DNA of 54,951 nucleotides from SKIA01 sp047602905 (GTDB lineage Archaea; Nanobdellota; Nanobdellia; Woesearchaeales; SKIA01), in contig JBLKOP010000007.1 of NCBI GenBank assembly GCA_047602905.1, positions 1 to 54,951 of the forward strand. The letters are read 5' to 3'. Below are positions 41,107 through 48,417 of the stretch, one piece after another; the stretch's first letter is position 1; each line of letters opens with the position of its first letter. The notes under the pieces are model-generated. The model was not told where the DNA came from. It did no database searches and saw nothing but the letters and a program-made list of their open reading frames with translations. The position numbers and the translations under genes were made by a program.

Positions 41107-42270
41107 ATGTCTTCCGAAGAAACCACGAATTCTCCCGACGCAAAAGACTTAGAGTCGGTAATGTATGATTACGCTGTTAATACTGAAGCTCTTGAAGAAG
41201 AAAATCAGTTGCTTCGACAAACAGTTAAGCAATTGCGTAACGAGATTGAGCGCTACCGAGTTCCTCCTCTTATGGTGTGTGAGCTTACAGAGCGTTGTGG
41301 TGAGGGATGGATTATTAAGATTCCTAATGGTAACAAGTTCTTTACTACTGCTGCTGAAACAAAAGATGAGCTTATTTCTGGAGATACTGTTTTGTGCGAG
41401 CAAAAAAACCTTACTATCTTGCAAAAAATTGCTAGTGATAAGAAGTTTAATGTTGAGCAATTCACGATTATTAATAAGCCTCAAATAACGTTTGATGATA
41501 TTGGTGGTTTACACGATCAGATTCGTGAGATTCAGGAGGTTGTTGAGCTTCCTCTCAAGAAGCCTGAGCTTTTTAAGCAACTCGGTATTCATCCTCCTAA
41601 GGGTGTTTTGTTGTATGGCGAGCCTGGTACGGGTAAGACTTTGTTAGCTAAGGCTGTTGCTAACGCTAGTGACGCTACCTTTATTGAAGTTGTTGGTAGC
41701 GAGTTAGTGCAGAAGTTTATTGGTGAGGGTGCTAAGCTGATTAAAGAAATGTTTGATCTTGCTCGTGAGAGAGCGCCTTCTGTTGTGTTTATTGACGAAA
41801 TTGATGCTCTTGCAAGTAAGCGTATTGAGATTGGTACGAGTGGTGAGCGAGAAGTTCAAAGAACGTTTATGCAACTACTTGCTGAGCTTGATGGGTTTAA
41901 ACCTCTTGATAACGTAAAGATTATTGCTGCTACAAACAGAAAGGATGTTCTTGATCCTGCTATTGTTCGTCCAGGTCGCTTTGATAGAATAATTAATATT
42001 CCTAAACCTACTGATGATGCTATCAAAGGTATTTTAGGTATTCACACAGCAGGTATGGCTCTTGATGAAGACCTCTCTCTTCCTCGTGTTGTCGATCGTC
42101 TAAAGCAAGAAAGCTTTACTGGCGCAGAGATTCGTTCTGTGTGTATGGAAGCAGGTTATTTAGCTATTCGCGAAGACAGAACAAGCGTCTCATTTACTGA
42201 CTTTATTGGTGGTATTGAGAAAGTTAAGCGTGATGAGGAAGAAAACATTCCTATAACGATGTTTGGATGA
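41107..42270 (+). CDS. pan: Proteasome-activating nucleotidase PAN
   Basis: 387 residues. The N-terminal coiled coil is at about 25-50 (ENQLLRQTVKQLRNEIERY) and an OB domain follows to about 120. The AAA+ module shows Walker A GEPGTGKT, Walker B VVFIDEIDAL and an arginine-finger region PAIVRPGRFDR. It unfolds proteins for the 20S proteasome. The C-terminus ends TMFG, a Phe-containing variant of the HbYX tail used to dock on the proteasome. It overlaps the next gene by four bases. Confidence 0.95.
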   Translation: MSSEETTNSPDAKDLESVMYDYAVNTEALEEENQLLRQTVKQLRNEIERYRVPPLMVCELTERCGEGWIIKIPNGNKFFTTAAETKDELISGDTVLCEQKNLTILQKIASDKKFNVEQFTIINKPQITFDDIGGLHDQIREIQEVVELPLKKPELFKQLGIHPPKGVLLYGEPGTGKTLLAKAVANASDATFIEVVGSELVQKFIGEGAKLIKEMFDLARERAPSVVFIDEIDALASKRIEIGTSGEREVQRTFMQLLAELDGFKPLDNVKIIAATNRKDVLDPAIVRPGRFDRIINIPKPTDDAIKGILGIHTAGMALDEDLSLPRVVDRLKQESFTGAEIRSVCMEAGYLAIREDRTSVSFTDFIGGIEKVKRDEEENIPITMFG

Positions 42271-42566
42271 TTCTTGCAAGTAACTTAGGATATTTTGTTT
42301 ATACCGTTGCTGAAGCTTCTCAGCGAATATATATGGAGATATCTGATGGAAGACCTGTCTCTTATCAAGATACAGTCTTGTGTGAGCAAGTACGCATCCT
42401 TAGCAGTTTTTATGCAAACTATGAGTTTCCAGCTCATAATTCTTCAATAGTATTAGATAAGCTATATTCTGTTCAAAAACCCTCTAGACCTTTCTGCTTA
42501 GAAGAAATACCTCTTCGTGTTGACAAAGTATATCGTTTAGCTGATGAATTAGCTACTCTTAACTAG
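42267..42566 (+). CDS. Unknown protein co-translated with PAN
   Basis: 99 residues whose ATG overlaps the PAN stop (ATGA). No membrane segment. The sequence is helical, with VYTVAEASQRIYMEISDGR and KVYRLADELATLN at the end, and includes two Cys. No family is recognised. Tight coupling suggests work with the proteasome ATPase, perhaps as substrate adaptor; this is inference from position only. Its last 8 bases overlap the convergent trm5 stop. Confidence 0.6.
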   Translation: MILASNLGYFVYTVAEASQRIYMEISDGRPVSYQDTVLCEQVRILSSFYANYEFPAHNSSIVLDKLYSVQKPSRPFCLEEIPLRVDKVYRLADELATLN

Positions 42567-43359
42567 TTTGTATGTCTATGCAGTAACGGTTTTTTGCGGG
42601 GTTGTAGGTTCCTGCTTGTGTTATCGCAAGTATTTCTTCTCCTTCTTCAAGTAGGCTTTGTGCGTATGCTTGTATGTTTTCTTCCTCGCAAAAGCAGTAG
42701 AGGTGAATGGTTGCTTGTTGTTTGCTTGCTGTTCTTGCTAGTGATAAGTAGTTGCTTGCTGTGTGTGGTAGTGGCATAATGATTCTTTCAAACAAGCCCA
42801 GTGTTGGTACTATTTTCTCTACGTCTCCGTGTAGTTCTTGTACGTTTCTTGTTTTGTTTCTTTGAATGTTTTTTTGTGCGTACGCGTTTGCTTCTTTGTT
42901 TAGCTCTACTCCTATTACTTCTTTTGCTTGCGTGTTTTTTGCTATTGCTATGCTGTAGGGTCCTATTCCGCTAAACATCACCAGTACTCGTTCTTCTGGT
43001 TGTACTTGGTTGATTATTCGTAGTCGCTCGTTTTGGCTCTTGCTGCTGTAGTAGGTTTTGTTTATGTCTAAGAGAAGTTCTACTCCGTTTTCTTTTGCTA
43101 CTGTCTCAAAACGCTTCTCTCCTGCTAGGTGCTCGTAGGTTTGTATTCTGAGTTCTCCTTCGTGCTCGCTTGCTTTGCGAACAACTACGGAGATGTTTTT
43201 GTGCAGCTGCAGGAGTGTTTGCGCTATTGTTTTCATGTCCTCTCGTAGTTCTTCGTCTAGCTCTAGTATTGCTATGTCTCCTACTGTCTCAAATTTTGTG
43301 TTCGTTTTTTGTAGTGTTTCTTCTGAAAGAACTTCTTTGAGTGCTTCTCGTAGTTTCAT
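42559..43359 (-). CDS. trm5: Trm5-like tRNA (guanine37-N1)-methyltransferase
   Basis: 266 residues from ATG 43359; the longer frame to 43416 overlaps the transporter gene. The N-terminal D2-like domain has FETVGDIAILELDEELRE. The SAM fold shows VLVMFSGIGPYSIAIAK and VIGVELNKEANAYAQKNI. The Trm5 motif appears as IIMPLPHTASNYL. It methylates G37 next to the anticodon to prevent frameshifting. It lies after the DMT transporter gene and probably in one transcript with it. Confidence 0.9.
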   Translation of the reverse strand: MKLREALKEVLSEETLQKTNTKFETVGDIAILELDEELREDMKTIAQTLLQLHKNISVVVRKASEHEGELRIQTYEHLAGEKRFETVAKENGVELLLDINKTYYSSKSQNERLRIINQVQPEERVLVMFSGIGPYSIAIAKNTQAKEVIGVELNKEANAYAQKNIQRNKTRNVQELHGDVEKIVPTLGLFERIIMPLPHTASNYLSLARTASKQQATIHLYCFCEEENIQAYAQSLLEEGEEILAITQAGTYNPAKNRYCIDIQTS

Positions 43360-43393
43360 CTTTTTGTTTAGAAGGGAGCTTGTGTTTTTAGGT

Positions 43394-44266
43394 TTATACG
43401 ATAAGCAGTACTCCAAATATCATTACGCAGCTTGCAAAGACTTTTTGTGCGAGTCGTTGTTCTCCAAAGATTTTTCCTCCTACAAATGTTTCTATGAGTG
43501 TTGCTGTTCTTCGCAGAGGTACTACGAGTGTTATGAGTACTCCTGGTATTGCGAGTGCGTGATAGAGGATGAGTAGTTCTGTCATTGAGAGTGCTCCTGC
43601 TAAAAACAGCCACCCTCCTCCTTTACGTATGTCTTCTTGTATTTCTTCTACTCCGAAACGATACGTCTGAACGCCTACTGCTAAGAGTATGTACAGTAAG
43701 TACACCCAAAACAAGTAACTTATTGGTTCTATTCCTATTGTTTGTAGTCCGTACTTATCTAGTGCTCCTAGTATGCTCATCATGATAAGTGTAAGTATGA
43801 CTGTTGCTGTGTATTTGCTTCCTGCTGCTTTTTTTAGTGGTCCAAATAGGTTTTTTCCTCGTAGATCAAGTAAGTATCCTCCTAGCATGATACAGATTAT
43901 TCCTGTGAGTTGTAGTGGACTGAGTTGTTCTCCAAGAAACGTTACTGCTATTACGAGTAAGAATACTGGGCTTAGGTTCATGAGTGGCGCTACTGTGCTT
44001 ATGGGTAGGTGTCTGTAGCTTTTGTTTCTGTAGAGTTGTGCAAAAAACAGTGCTGTTGTGGTCGCCAGTATTAACCCCCATTCTATTCCTGTTGGAAATT
44101 GCACAAACGGGATGAGTGCTAGAAGTATAAGTGCTCGAAACGGGCTTTCTGCTGCCATGAGCTCGAGTGCGTGTTCGTGGTTGAGTACGTGTTTTCGAAT
44201 AATGTTTACTATTGCGATAAGAACTGCTGTTATGAGTACGAGCGCGTACCAAGGTATGCTCACCAT
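43394..44266 (-). CDS. EamA/DMT-superfamily transporter
   Basis: 290 residues with ten hydrophobic segments arranged as two EamA repeats. The first ends VAPLMNLSPVFLLVIAVTFLGE and the second VVPLRRTATLIETFVGGKIFGE, both the P-x(7-12)-GE signature of drug/metabolite transporters. Substrate unknown. A TATA box (44290-44297) lies about 27 nt upstream. Confidence 0.88.
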   Translation of the reverse strand: MVSIPWYALVLITAVLIAIVNIIRKHVLNHEHALELMAAESPFRALILLALIPFVQFPTGIEWGLILATTTALFFAQLYRNKSYRHLPISTVAPLMNLSPVFLLVIAVTFLGEQLSPLQLTGIICIMLGGYLLDLRGKNLFGPLKKAAGSKYTATVILTLIMMSILGALDKYGLQTIGIEPISYLFWVYLLYILLAVGVQTYRFGVEEIQEDIRKGGGWLFLAGALSMTELLILYHALAIPGVLITLVVPLRRTATLIETFVGGKIFGEQRLAQKVFASCVMIFGVLLIV

Positions 44267-44289
44267 GGTGTTGTTGTTAACATAAGTGG

Positions 44290-44297
44290 TTTTTAAG
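44290..44297 (-). promoter_or_regulatory. TATA box for the DMT transporter
   Basis: CTTAAAAA on the minus strand is centred about 27 nt from ATG 44266. It lies in the 34-nt gap after fen1. Confidence 0.5.
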
Positions 44298-44300
44298 TGT

Positions 44301-45320
44301 TTAGAAGAATTCTGAAAGCCCTTTTTGTTGTTGTCGGTTGCGTATCTTCTCTATTGCGTTTTCTACTCTTGTTTCGCTGAACTCAAAGCCTTCTACTAAG
44401 TACTTTGTTAGTGCTTCTTCATCTACGCTTTTGTGTTGTATTGTGTATTCGTTTGTTACTGGCATGTTGCTGAGTAGTTCAAAGACTTCTTTGTAGTCTG
44501 CTTCAAACGGCCAGCCGATGTCTTCAAAGAGTGTTTGTAGGTTTTCTTCGTGCTCGCGTACTTTTTTTAGTCCTTTCTTTGGTCCTAGTCCTTTTATTCC
44601 TCCGATGTTAAAGTCTGTTCCTACAATCATTGCAAGCATGATGAGTTGTTTTTGTGTTAGTTTGAGTTCTTCTTTGAGTTTTTCTAGTTCTATGAGTTCT
44701 GGTTCTATGTTGTTGTAGCTGTACGTTCCTGGTCTCTTTCTTTTTCCGCTGCTGTTGAGGTTTCTTACAAGTTTTTTTGCTCCAAAGAGCAGTGCGTCGT
44801 AGTCTTGGCTTGCTACGTAGTCTGCGTGTCCGTTCTGCGCTATCTTTGCTGCTTGTGCTTCTGCTTCTGCTGGCGCAATCATCCAAGGTATTCCTAGGTG
44901 TGTGAGGAGTTCTTGGCTTTCGGTAATCATTTCTTGAGTAAGTTTTGCTGTTCTTCCTGCATATTTTTTCATTAACTCTACGTCTTCATCCTCTACTGCT
45001 TGTGCGTGTTTCTTGCCGGCTTCTTCTTTGAGTTCTGCTCTTCGCTCTCGCTCCGCGCTTTTGAGCTGGGGTGTTTCTCCGTCGTAGATAAACACGGGTT
45101 TTATGTTGTACTCAAGCATGGTTGTTGCTCGTGCGAGCAGTCCTACTAAGTGGCTTGTTGTTTGTCCTTTGCTGTTTTTGAGCGGTGTTCCGTCTCGCAT
45201 ACGTATGGTTGTTATGAATTGGTATAGCATGTTGTATGCGTCTATGGCTATTGTTTTGTGGCTGAGTTCTTCATAACTAATTGTTTCTGGCGTTATAAGG
45301 TCTTTTAGTTTAACTCCCAA
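44301..45320 (-). CDS. fen: Flap endonuclease FEN1
   Basis: 339 residues. The N-terminal domain has LITPETISYEEL and catalytic Asp in AIDAYN and VFIYDGETP. The internal domain shows PAEAEAQAAKIA and SQDYDALLFG, and then GTDFNIGGIKGLGPKKGLK (helix-two-turn-helix). The C-terminus ends in a PCNA-binding PIP box, QQKGLSEFF. It trims Okazaki flaps. Its start overlaps the upstream gene by 11 bases. Confidence 0.96.
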   Translation of the reverse strand: MGVKLKDLITPETISYEELSHKTIAIDAYNMLYQFITTIRMRDGTPLKNSKGQTTSHLVGLLARATTMLEYNIKPVFIYDGETPQLKSAERERRAELKEEAGKKHAQAVEDEDVELMKKYAGRTAKLTQEMITESQELLTHLGIPWMIAPAEAEAQAAKIAQNGHADYVASQDYDALLFGAKKLVRNLNSSGKRKRPGTYSYNNIEPELIELEKLKEELKLTQKQLIMLAMIVGTDFNIGGIKGLGPKKGLKKVREHEENLQTLFEDIGWPFEADYKEVFELLSNMPVTNEYTIQHKSVDEEALTKYLVEGFEFSETRVENAIEKIRNRQQQKGLSEFF

Positions 45321-46230
45321 GTTCTATCACCGTAATGTCTTGTAGTTCTTCTTGCTCGAGTGCTTTGTTGGTTACGTTTCCTGTTGTTAGGTAGAGTGCT
45401 GGTAGGTTCTTGGTTTTTGCTTTGAGTATCGCACTTGCTAAGTCTCCGTCGTTACTGTTCTTTTTGTTTTTTGCTTTTGCAAAGAACGTTATTTTACCTA
45501 CTGCTGTTGGTACTTCTAGGATGAGCTCGTAGTCTTGGTCTTTGCGTACTTCCTCTATTGCTTTGATTACGATGTTGTTTGTTTCGCAATACGTTTGTAG
45601 TTGTTGTGCGAAGTCGCTTGTTGGTATTTCTTTTTGTGCGAGTGTTTTTTGTGCTTCTGCTTTTTTCTCTGGCTGTGCAGAGGGTTGTGGCGTTGTTTCT
45701 TTCTTCTGGGCTTCTGTTTTTTCTTCTCGTACAACTTCTTCTTTTTGCACTGCTTTTTCTTCTGGTGTTGCTGGTTTTGTTTGTCCAAGCAGTTCTCGTA
45801 TCTTGTTTTGTGCTTCTTGTAAGTCTACGAGGTAGTAGCGATAAAAGATTTCTTCCTCTCCTGTCTTGGTAGTTACTTTTATTGGCCGACAAAAATCTTT
45901 TGTTTCTTGCAAACTTACTCTTACTAATGGCTCTTGTTTGCCTGCTTGTAGTACGCGTTTTTCTTTGAGTAAAGCCACTGTTCTTCTGTCTTTCTCGTTT
46001 AGGTGCTCTATGAGTCCTTCAAGTTTAGGTTTTTGCTCTGGTGTGTACGCAAACATGCTTGTTCCGAGTTGTAGGTGCGTGAAAAAAATCTTTTTTTGCT
46101 CTCGTAACTCACTTAAGTACACGTTTATCATTGTAGGGTTTGGTTGCTCAAGGATTTGTTTTATTTTGTTTGGGATAATGGGTCCTTGTTGTTGAACTAC
46201 GCGAAAAACGTCTTGAGCAGTAATAGGCAT
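45310..46230 (-). CDS. wHTH plus nuclease-like domain protein upstream of fen1
   Basis: 306 residues. The N-terminal 70 form a winged helix (IIPNKIKQILEQPNPTMINV, then YLSELREQKKIFF). A disordered linker of about 55 Lys/Glu/Gln/Ala residues lies near 155-210. The C-terminal 90 have an alpha/beta pattern, with YELILEVPTAVGKITFFAKA, KNKKNSNDGDLASAILKAKT and PALYLTTGNVTNKAL. This looks like a PD-(D/E)xK-type nuclease fold, with ELILEVP and FAKAK in the positions of the active site. A TATA-like stretch (46252-46260) lies about 26 nt upstream. Coupling to fen1 suggests DNA repair. Confidence 0.6.
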   Translation of the reverse strand: MPITAQDVFRVVQQQGPIIPNKIKQILEQPNPTMINVYLSELREQKKIFFTHLQLGTSMFAYTPEQKPKLEGLIEHLNEKDRRTVALLKEKRVLQAGKQEPLVRVSLQETKDFCRPIKVTTKTGEEEIFYRYYLVDLQEAQNKIRELLGQTKPATPEEKAVQKEEVVREEKTEAQKKETTPQPSAQPEKKAEAQKTLAQKEIPTSDFAQQLQTYCETNNIVIKAIEEVRKDQDYELILEVPTAVGKITFFAKAKNKKNSNDGDLASAILKAKTKNLPALYLTTGNVTNKALEQEELQDITVIELGS

Positions 46231-46282
46231 ATACTGAGTTGTTACTTATAGATATTTATTGGTTGCGGTAGGGTGCTTACTT

Positions 46283-46825
46283 TTATGGCCTTGTCCATTT
46301 TATTTCGTAGTACGTCACGTCTGCTTCGTCGTCTACTATTCCCATCATTAAGCGTTTTTTGGTAGAATGCGCTACTCGGTTTTTTGCTGCGAAGTCAAAC
46401 CAGGTGAGTTGTTCTGCTTCGTGTACAGGGTATACTACCCATCGTGCGTGGTCGTCTTTTGGTTTTATTCCTCGGTCATACACGCGAAAGTCTGCTCCGA
46501 ATTTCAAAGCAGTTTTTACTATGTATCCTCTGTTTCGTAAGTCTTTGAATACGCTGTAGCGTACCCAGAAGTTTGGTTCTAGTTCTTGTGCTTCTTTGAG
46601 GTATGTTTTGTATTCTACTTCTTTGTCTTCGCTATCATAAATTACGATTTTTTTTCTTTCAAGTAAGTGTAGTGCTTCTAGTAGGGAGAGTTGTATTCTT
46701 CCATCATCGCTTCGTACTCCGTACGCGCTGTTTTCTAGGAGTTCTTTTGCTTCCTCTGTTGCTTCTAGGAGTACTCGTTCTTTTGCGTGTAGTGCTTTTA
46801 GTGGTTGCTTTTCTTCTTCTGGCAT
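46283..46825 (-). CDS. endA: tRNA-intron splicing endonuclease EndA
   Basis: 180 residues from ATG 46825, which is about 26 nt from a TATA box; the longer start at 46864 lies upstream of the promoter. The catalytic triad fits EndA: Tyr116 in FRVYDRG, His126 in KDDHARWVV and Lys156 or 157 in HSTKKRL. It is a full single-domain subunit of the homotetramer type. It cuts introns from tRNA and rRNA precursors at bulge-helix-bulge sites. Confidence 0.93.
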   Translation of the reverse strand: MPEEEKQPLKALHAKERVLLEATEEAKELLENSAYGVRSDDGRIQLSLLEALHLLERKKIVIYDSEDKEVEYKTYLKEAQELEPNFWVRYSVFKDLRNRGYIVKTALKFGADFRVYDRGIKPKDDHARWVVYPVHEAEQLTWFDFAAKNRVAHSTKKRLMMGIVDDEADVTYYEIKWTRP

Positions 46826-46847
46826 GGGTTTTGTGAGTGTTGTTTGC

Positions 46848-46854
46848 TTTATAT
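46848..46854 (-). promoter_or_regulatory. TATA box that decides the endA start
   Basis: ATATAAA on the minus strand (TTTATAT on plus) is centred about 26 nt from ATG 46825. It would lie inside the longer ORF, which argues against the upstream ATG at 46864. Confidence 0.55.
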
Positions 46855-46877
46855 GTTTGTTCATATAATTCGTAAGC

Positions 46878-46886
46878 CTTAAATTC
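46878..46886 (+). promoter_or_regulatory. TATA-like element in the endA-rnz gap
   Basis: CCTTAAATT on plus would start a transcript near 46908, covering the tiny basic ORF at 46959 and ending at the terminator-like hairpin at 47038. Confidence 0.35.
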
Positions 46887-46958
46887 TTCTTTAGTGATTA
46901 TGAGCGTCGCTCAACGTGCGAGCATAGCAAGCTCTTTGTGAGTTTGTTCATTACTTCA

Positions 46959-47021
46959 ATGGCACCAAAAAAAGCAGCTAAACCAAAGGCAAAAGCTCCA
47001 GCAGCAAAGAAGAAGAAATAA
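46959..47021 (+). CDS. Tiny Lys/Ala/Pro-rich basic peptide (possible)
   Basis: A 20-codon ORF, MAPKKAAKPKAKAPAAKKKK, with a perfect histone-H1-tail-like composition. It has an upstream TATA-like element and a downstream hairpin with a T-run, so the unit looks transcribed. There is no Shine-Dalgarno site and the 5' leader would be about 50 nt. It may be a nucleic-acid-binding peptide, or the ORF may be incidental within an RNA. Confidence 0.4.
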   Translation: MAPKKAAKPKAKAPAAKKKK

Positions 47022-47037
47022 TTCTTGCTTTGGATGT

Positions 47038-47060
47038 ATATTCCTAGAATATTTTTTTTT
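47038..47060 (+). terminator. Hairpin plus T-run terminator
   Basis: ATATTC (47038-47043), loop CTA, GAATAT (47047-47052), then eight T. It ends the small basic-peptide unit before the rnz promoter. Confidence 0.5.
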
Positions 47061-47118
47061 CTTACCCTTGCGTGTTTCTTAACACAAGAATTATTTTCTA
47101 TAGAAAATAAGTATCTTG

Positions 47119-47124
47119 TTAAAG
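47119..47124 (+). promoter_or_regulatory. TATA-like element for RNase Z
   Basis: TTAAAG is centred about 25 nt upstream of ATG 47146. It is a weak match, but the spacing agrees with neighbouring promoters and supports that start. Confidence 0.4.
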
Positions 47125-47145
47125 GAAAACAAAATACTACGCTAC

Positions 47146-48054
47146 ATGCACATAATGTTTTTAGGAACAGGAGCGATGGTACCAACCAAGCAACGAAACG
47201 TATCAAGCGTATTATTAGAATACAAAGGAGAGTTCATCCTCTTTGACTGCGGAGAAGGAACACAAAGACAAATGAACCTTGCAGGCTATAACCGAACAAA
47301 AGTAACCAAGGTACTACTCACGCACTGGCACGGAGACCACGTATCAGGACTCATCGGCCTCATACAAACCATAGGAAACGTTCCAGAACCAGGAGAACTA
47401 CTCGTTATTGGGCCGCAAGGAACAGAAAAGCACATGCACCACCTACTCAACTCAGCAATCTTTGATCCTCGTCTCACAATAACCATACAAGAAGTATATC
47501 CAGAAAAACCAGAAGTGGTGTACGAAGCAGCGGATTACGAAATCCTTGCTGCTGCTGTAGAGCACACAGTACCAACCATTGCGTATGCGTTTAAAGAAAA
47601 AGATGCGCGAAGAGTAGACACAGAAAAAGCAGCTGCTTTAGGAATACCGCAAGGACTCCTTCTAGGTAAACTCTCGCAAGGAAGCAGTGTAGAGCACGAA
47701 GGAAGAGTGATAACACCGCAACAAGTAACGTACATACAAAAAGGGCGTAAAGTAGCGTATGTTATGGATACAGCGATGCATCAGAACGCTATACAAATAG
47801 CTGAAGAAGCAACAGTTCTTATTTGTGAGAGCACGTTTAGTGCTGAGCAACACCAAGAAAAAGCTGATGAGTACGGTCACCTCTCTGCTCGCGACGCTGC
47901 AATGATTGCTCGCCACGCAAACGCAAAGCAACTCGTAATAACGCACTTCTCTCAGCGCTACACAACAAGCACTCCGCTACTTGAAGAAGCGCAAGAAACA
48001 TTCACAAACACGATAGCGGCGTATGATTTTATGAAATTAGCGGTTCAGCGCTAA
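47146..48054 (+). CDS. rnz: Ribonuclease Z (tRNA 3' endonuclease)
   Basis: 302 residues from ATG 47146, giving the family start MHIMFLGTGAMVPT. The metallo-beta-lactamase metal site is LLTHWHGDHVSG. Further ligands lie in EHTVPT, VMDTAMHQN and ITHFSQRY. The exosite insertion and GKLSQGSSV segment fit RNase Z. It removes tRNA 3' trailers. Codons are A/C-rich, in contrast to adjacent genes. Confidence 0.94.
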   Translation: MHIMFLGTGAMVPTKQRNVSSVLLEYKGEFILFDCGEGTQRQMNLAGYNRTKVTKVLLTHWHGDHVSGLIGLIQTIGNVPEPGELLVIGPQGTEKHMHHLLNSAIFDPRLTITIQEVYPEKPEVVYEAADYEILAAAVEHTVPTIAYAFKEKDARRVDTEKAAALGIPQGLLLGKLSQGSSVEHEGRVITPQQVTYIQKGRKVAYVMDTAMHQNAIQIAEEATVLICESTFSAEQHQEKADEYGHLSARDAAMIARHANAKQLVITHFSQRYTTSTPLLEEAQETFTNTIAAYDFMKLAVQR

Positions 48055-48087
48055 GCACTGGACTCACTGGACATGTGCGCGACGCAG

Positions 48088-48094
48088 TTTTAAA
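48088..48094 (+). promoter_or_regulatory. TATA box for the 52-residue zinc ribbon
   Basis: TTTTAAA is centred about 26 nt upstream of ATG 48117, the same geometry as the other leaderless genes. It supports this short ORF as real. Confidence 0.55.
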
Positions 48095-48116
48095 CTCGTA
48101 AAGACAGTATTTCTGT

Positions 48117-48275
48117 ATGTTAACAGTGATGTGTCCTGGTTGTGGGCGTAAACAAAAGACGAATCCGAGAGGAGCAATTAATAAGTCGGTAAAGAGGTGC
48201 GTGTATTGTAATAGGAGTTTTAAGATTCACACTCATCAAGACAAGTTGACGCGGATTACTCATCACGAGTTTTAA
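48117..48275 (+). CDS. Small zinc-ribbon protein (52 residues)
   Basis: Two CxxC knuckles are present: C6-P-G-C9 and C28-V-Y-C31, separated by 18 residues. The first is followed by GRKQKTNPRGAINKSVKR, and the tail is His/Lys-rich (FKIHTHQDKL). This is a classical treble-clef or ribbon pattern for nucleic-acid binding. It carries its own TATA box. Small zinc ribbons of this kind occur in archaeal transcription and translation; I cannot name the family. Confidence 0.7.
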   Translation: MLTVMCPGCGRKQKTNPRGAINKSVKRCVYCNRSFKIHTHQDKLTRITHHEF

Positions 48276-48388
48276 TTCGTAAACAAAGTTATTTTCTGTA
48301 TAGAAATAAAATAGTTTTTCCCAAAAGCACTAAAAACACGGAATTCAAGCATTTCAAGCCACGAAACTCCGATATAAGAAACCCAATA

Positions 48389-48396
48389 TTTATAAA
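48389..48396 (+). promoter_or_regulatory. TATA box for gyrA
   Basis: TTTATAAA is centred about 26 nt upstream of GTG 48418. This makes that codon the likely start rather than the TTG at 48412. Confidence 0.65.
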
Positions 48397-48417
48397 CAAA
48401 CACTGCTCTAGTTGTTT

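Noticed and set aside
46900..46941. 13-codon ORF before the basic peptide
   Set aside because: It would start before the predicted transcript start and has no feature of its own.
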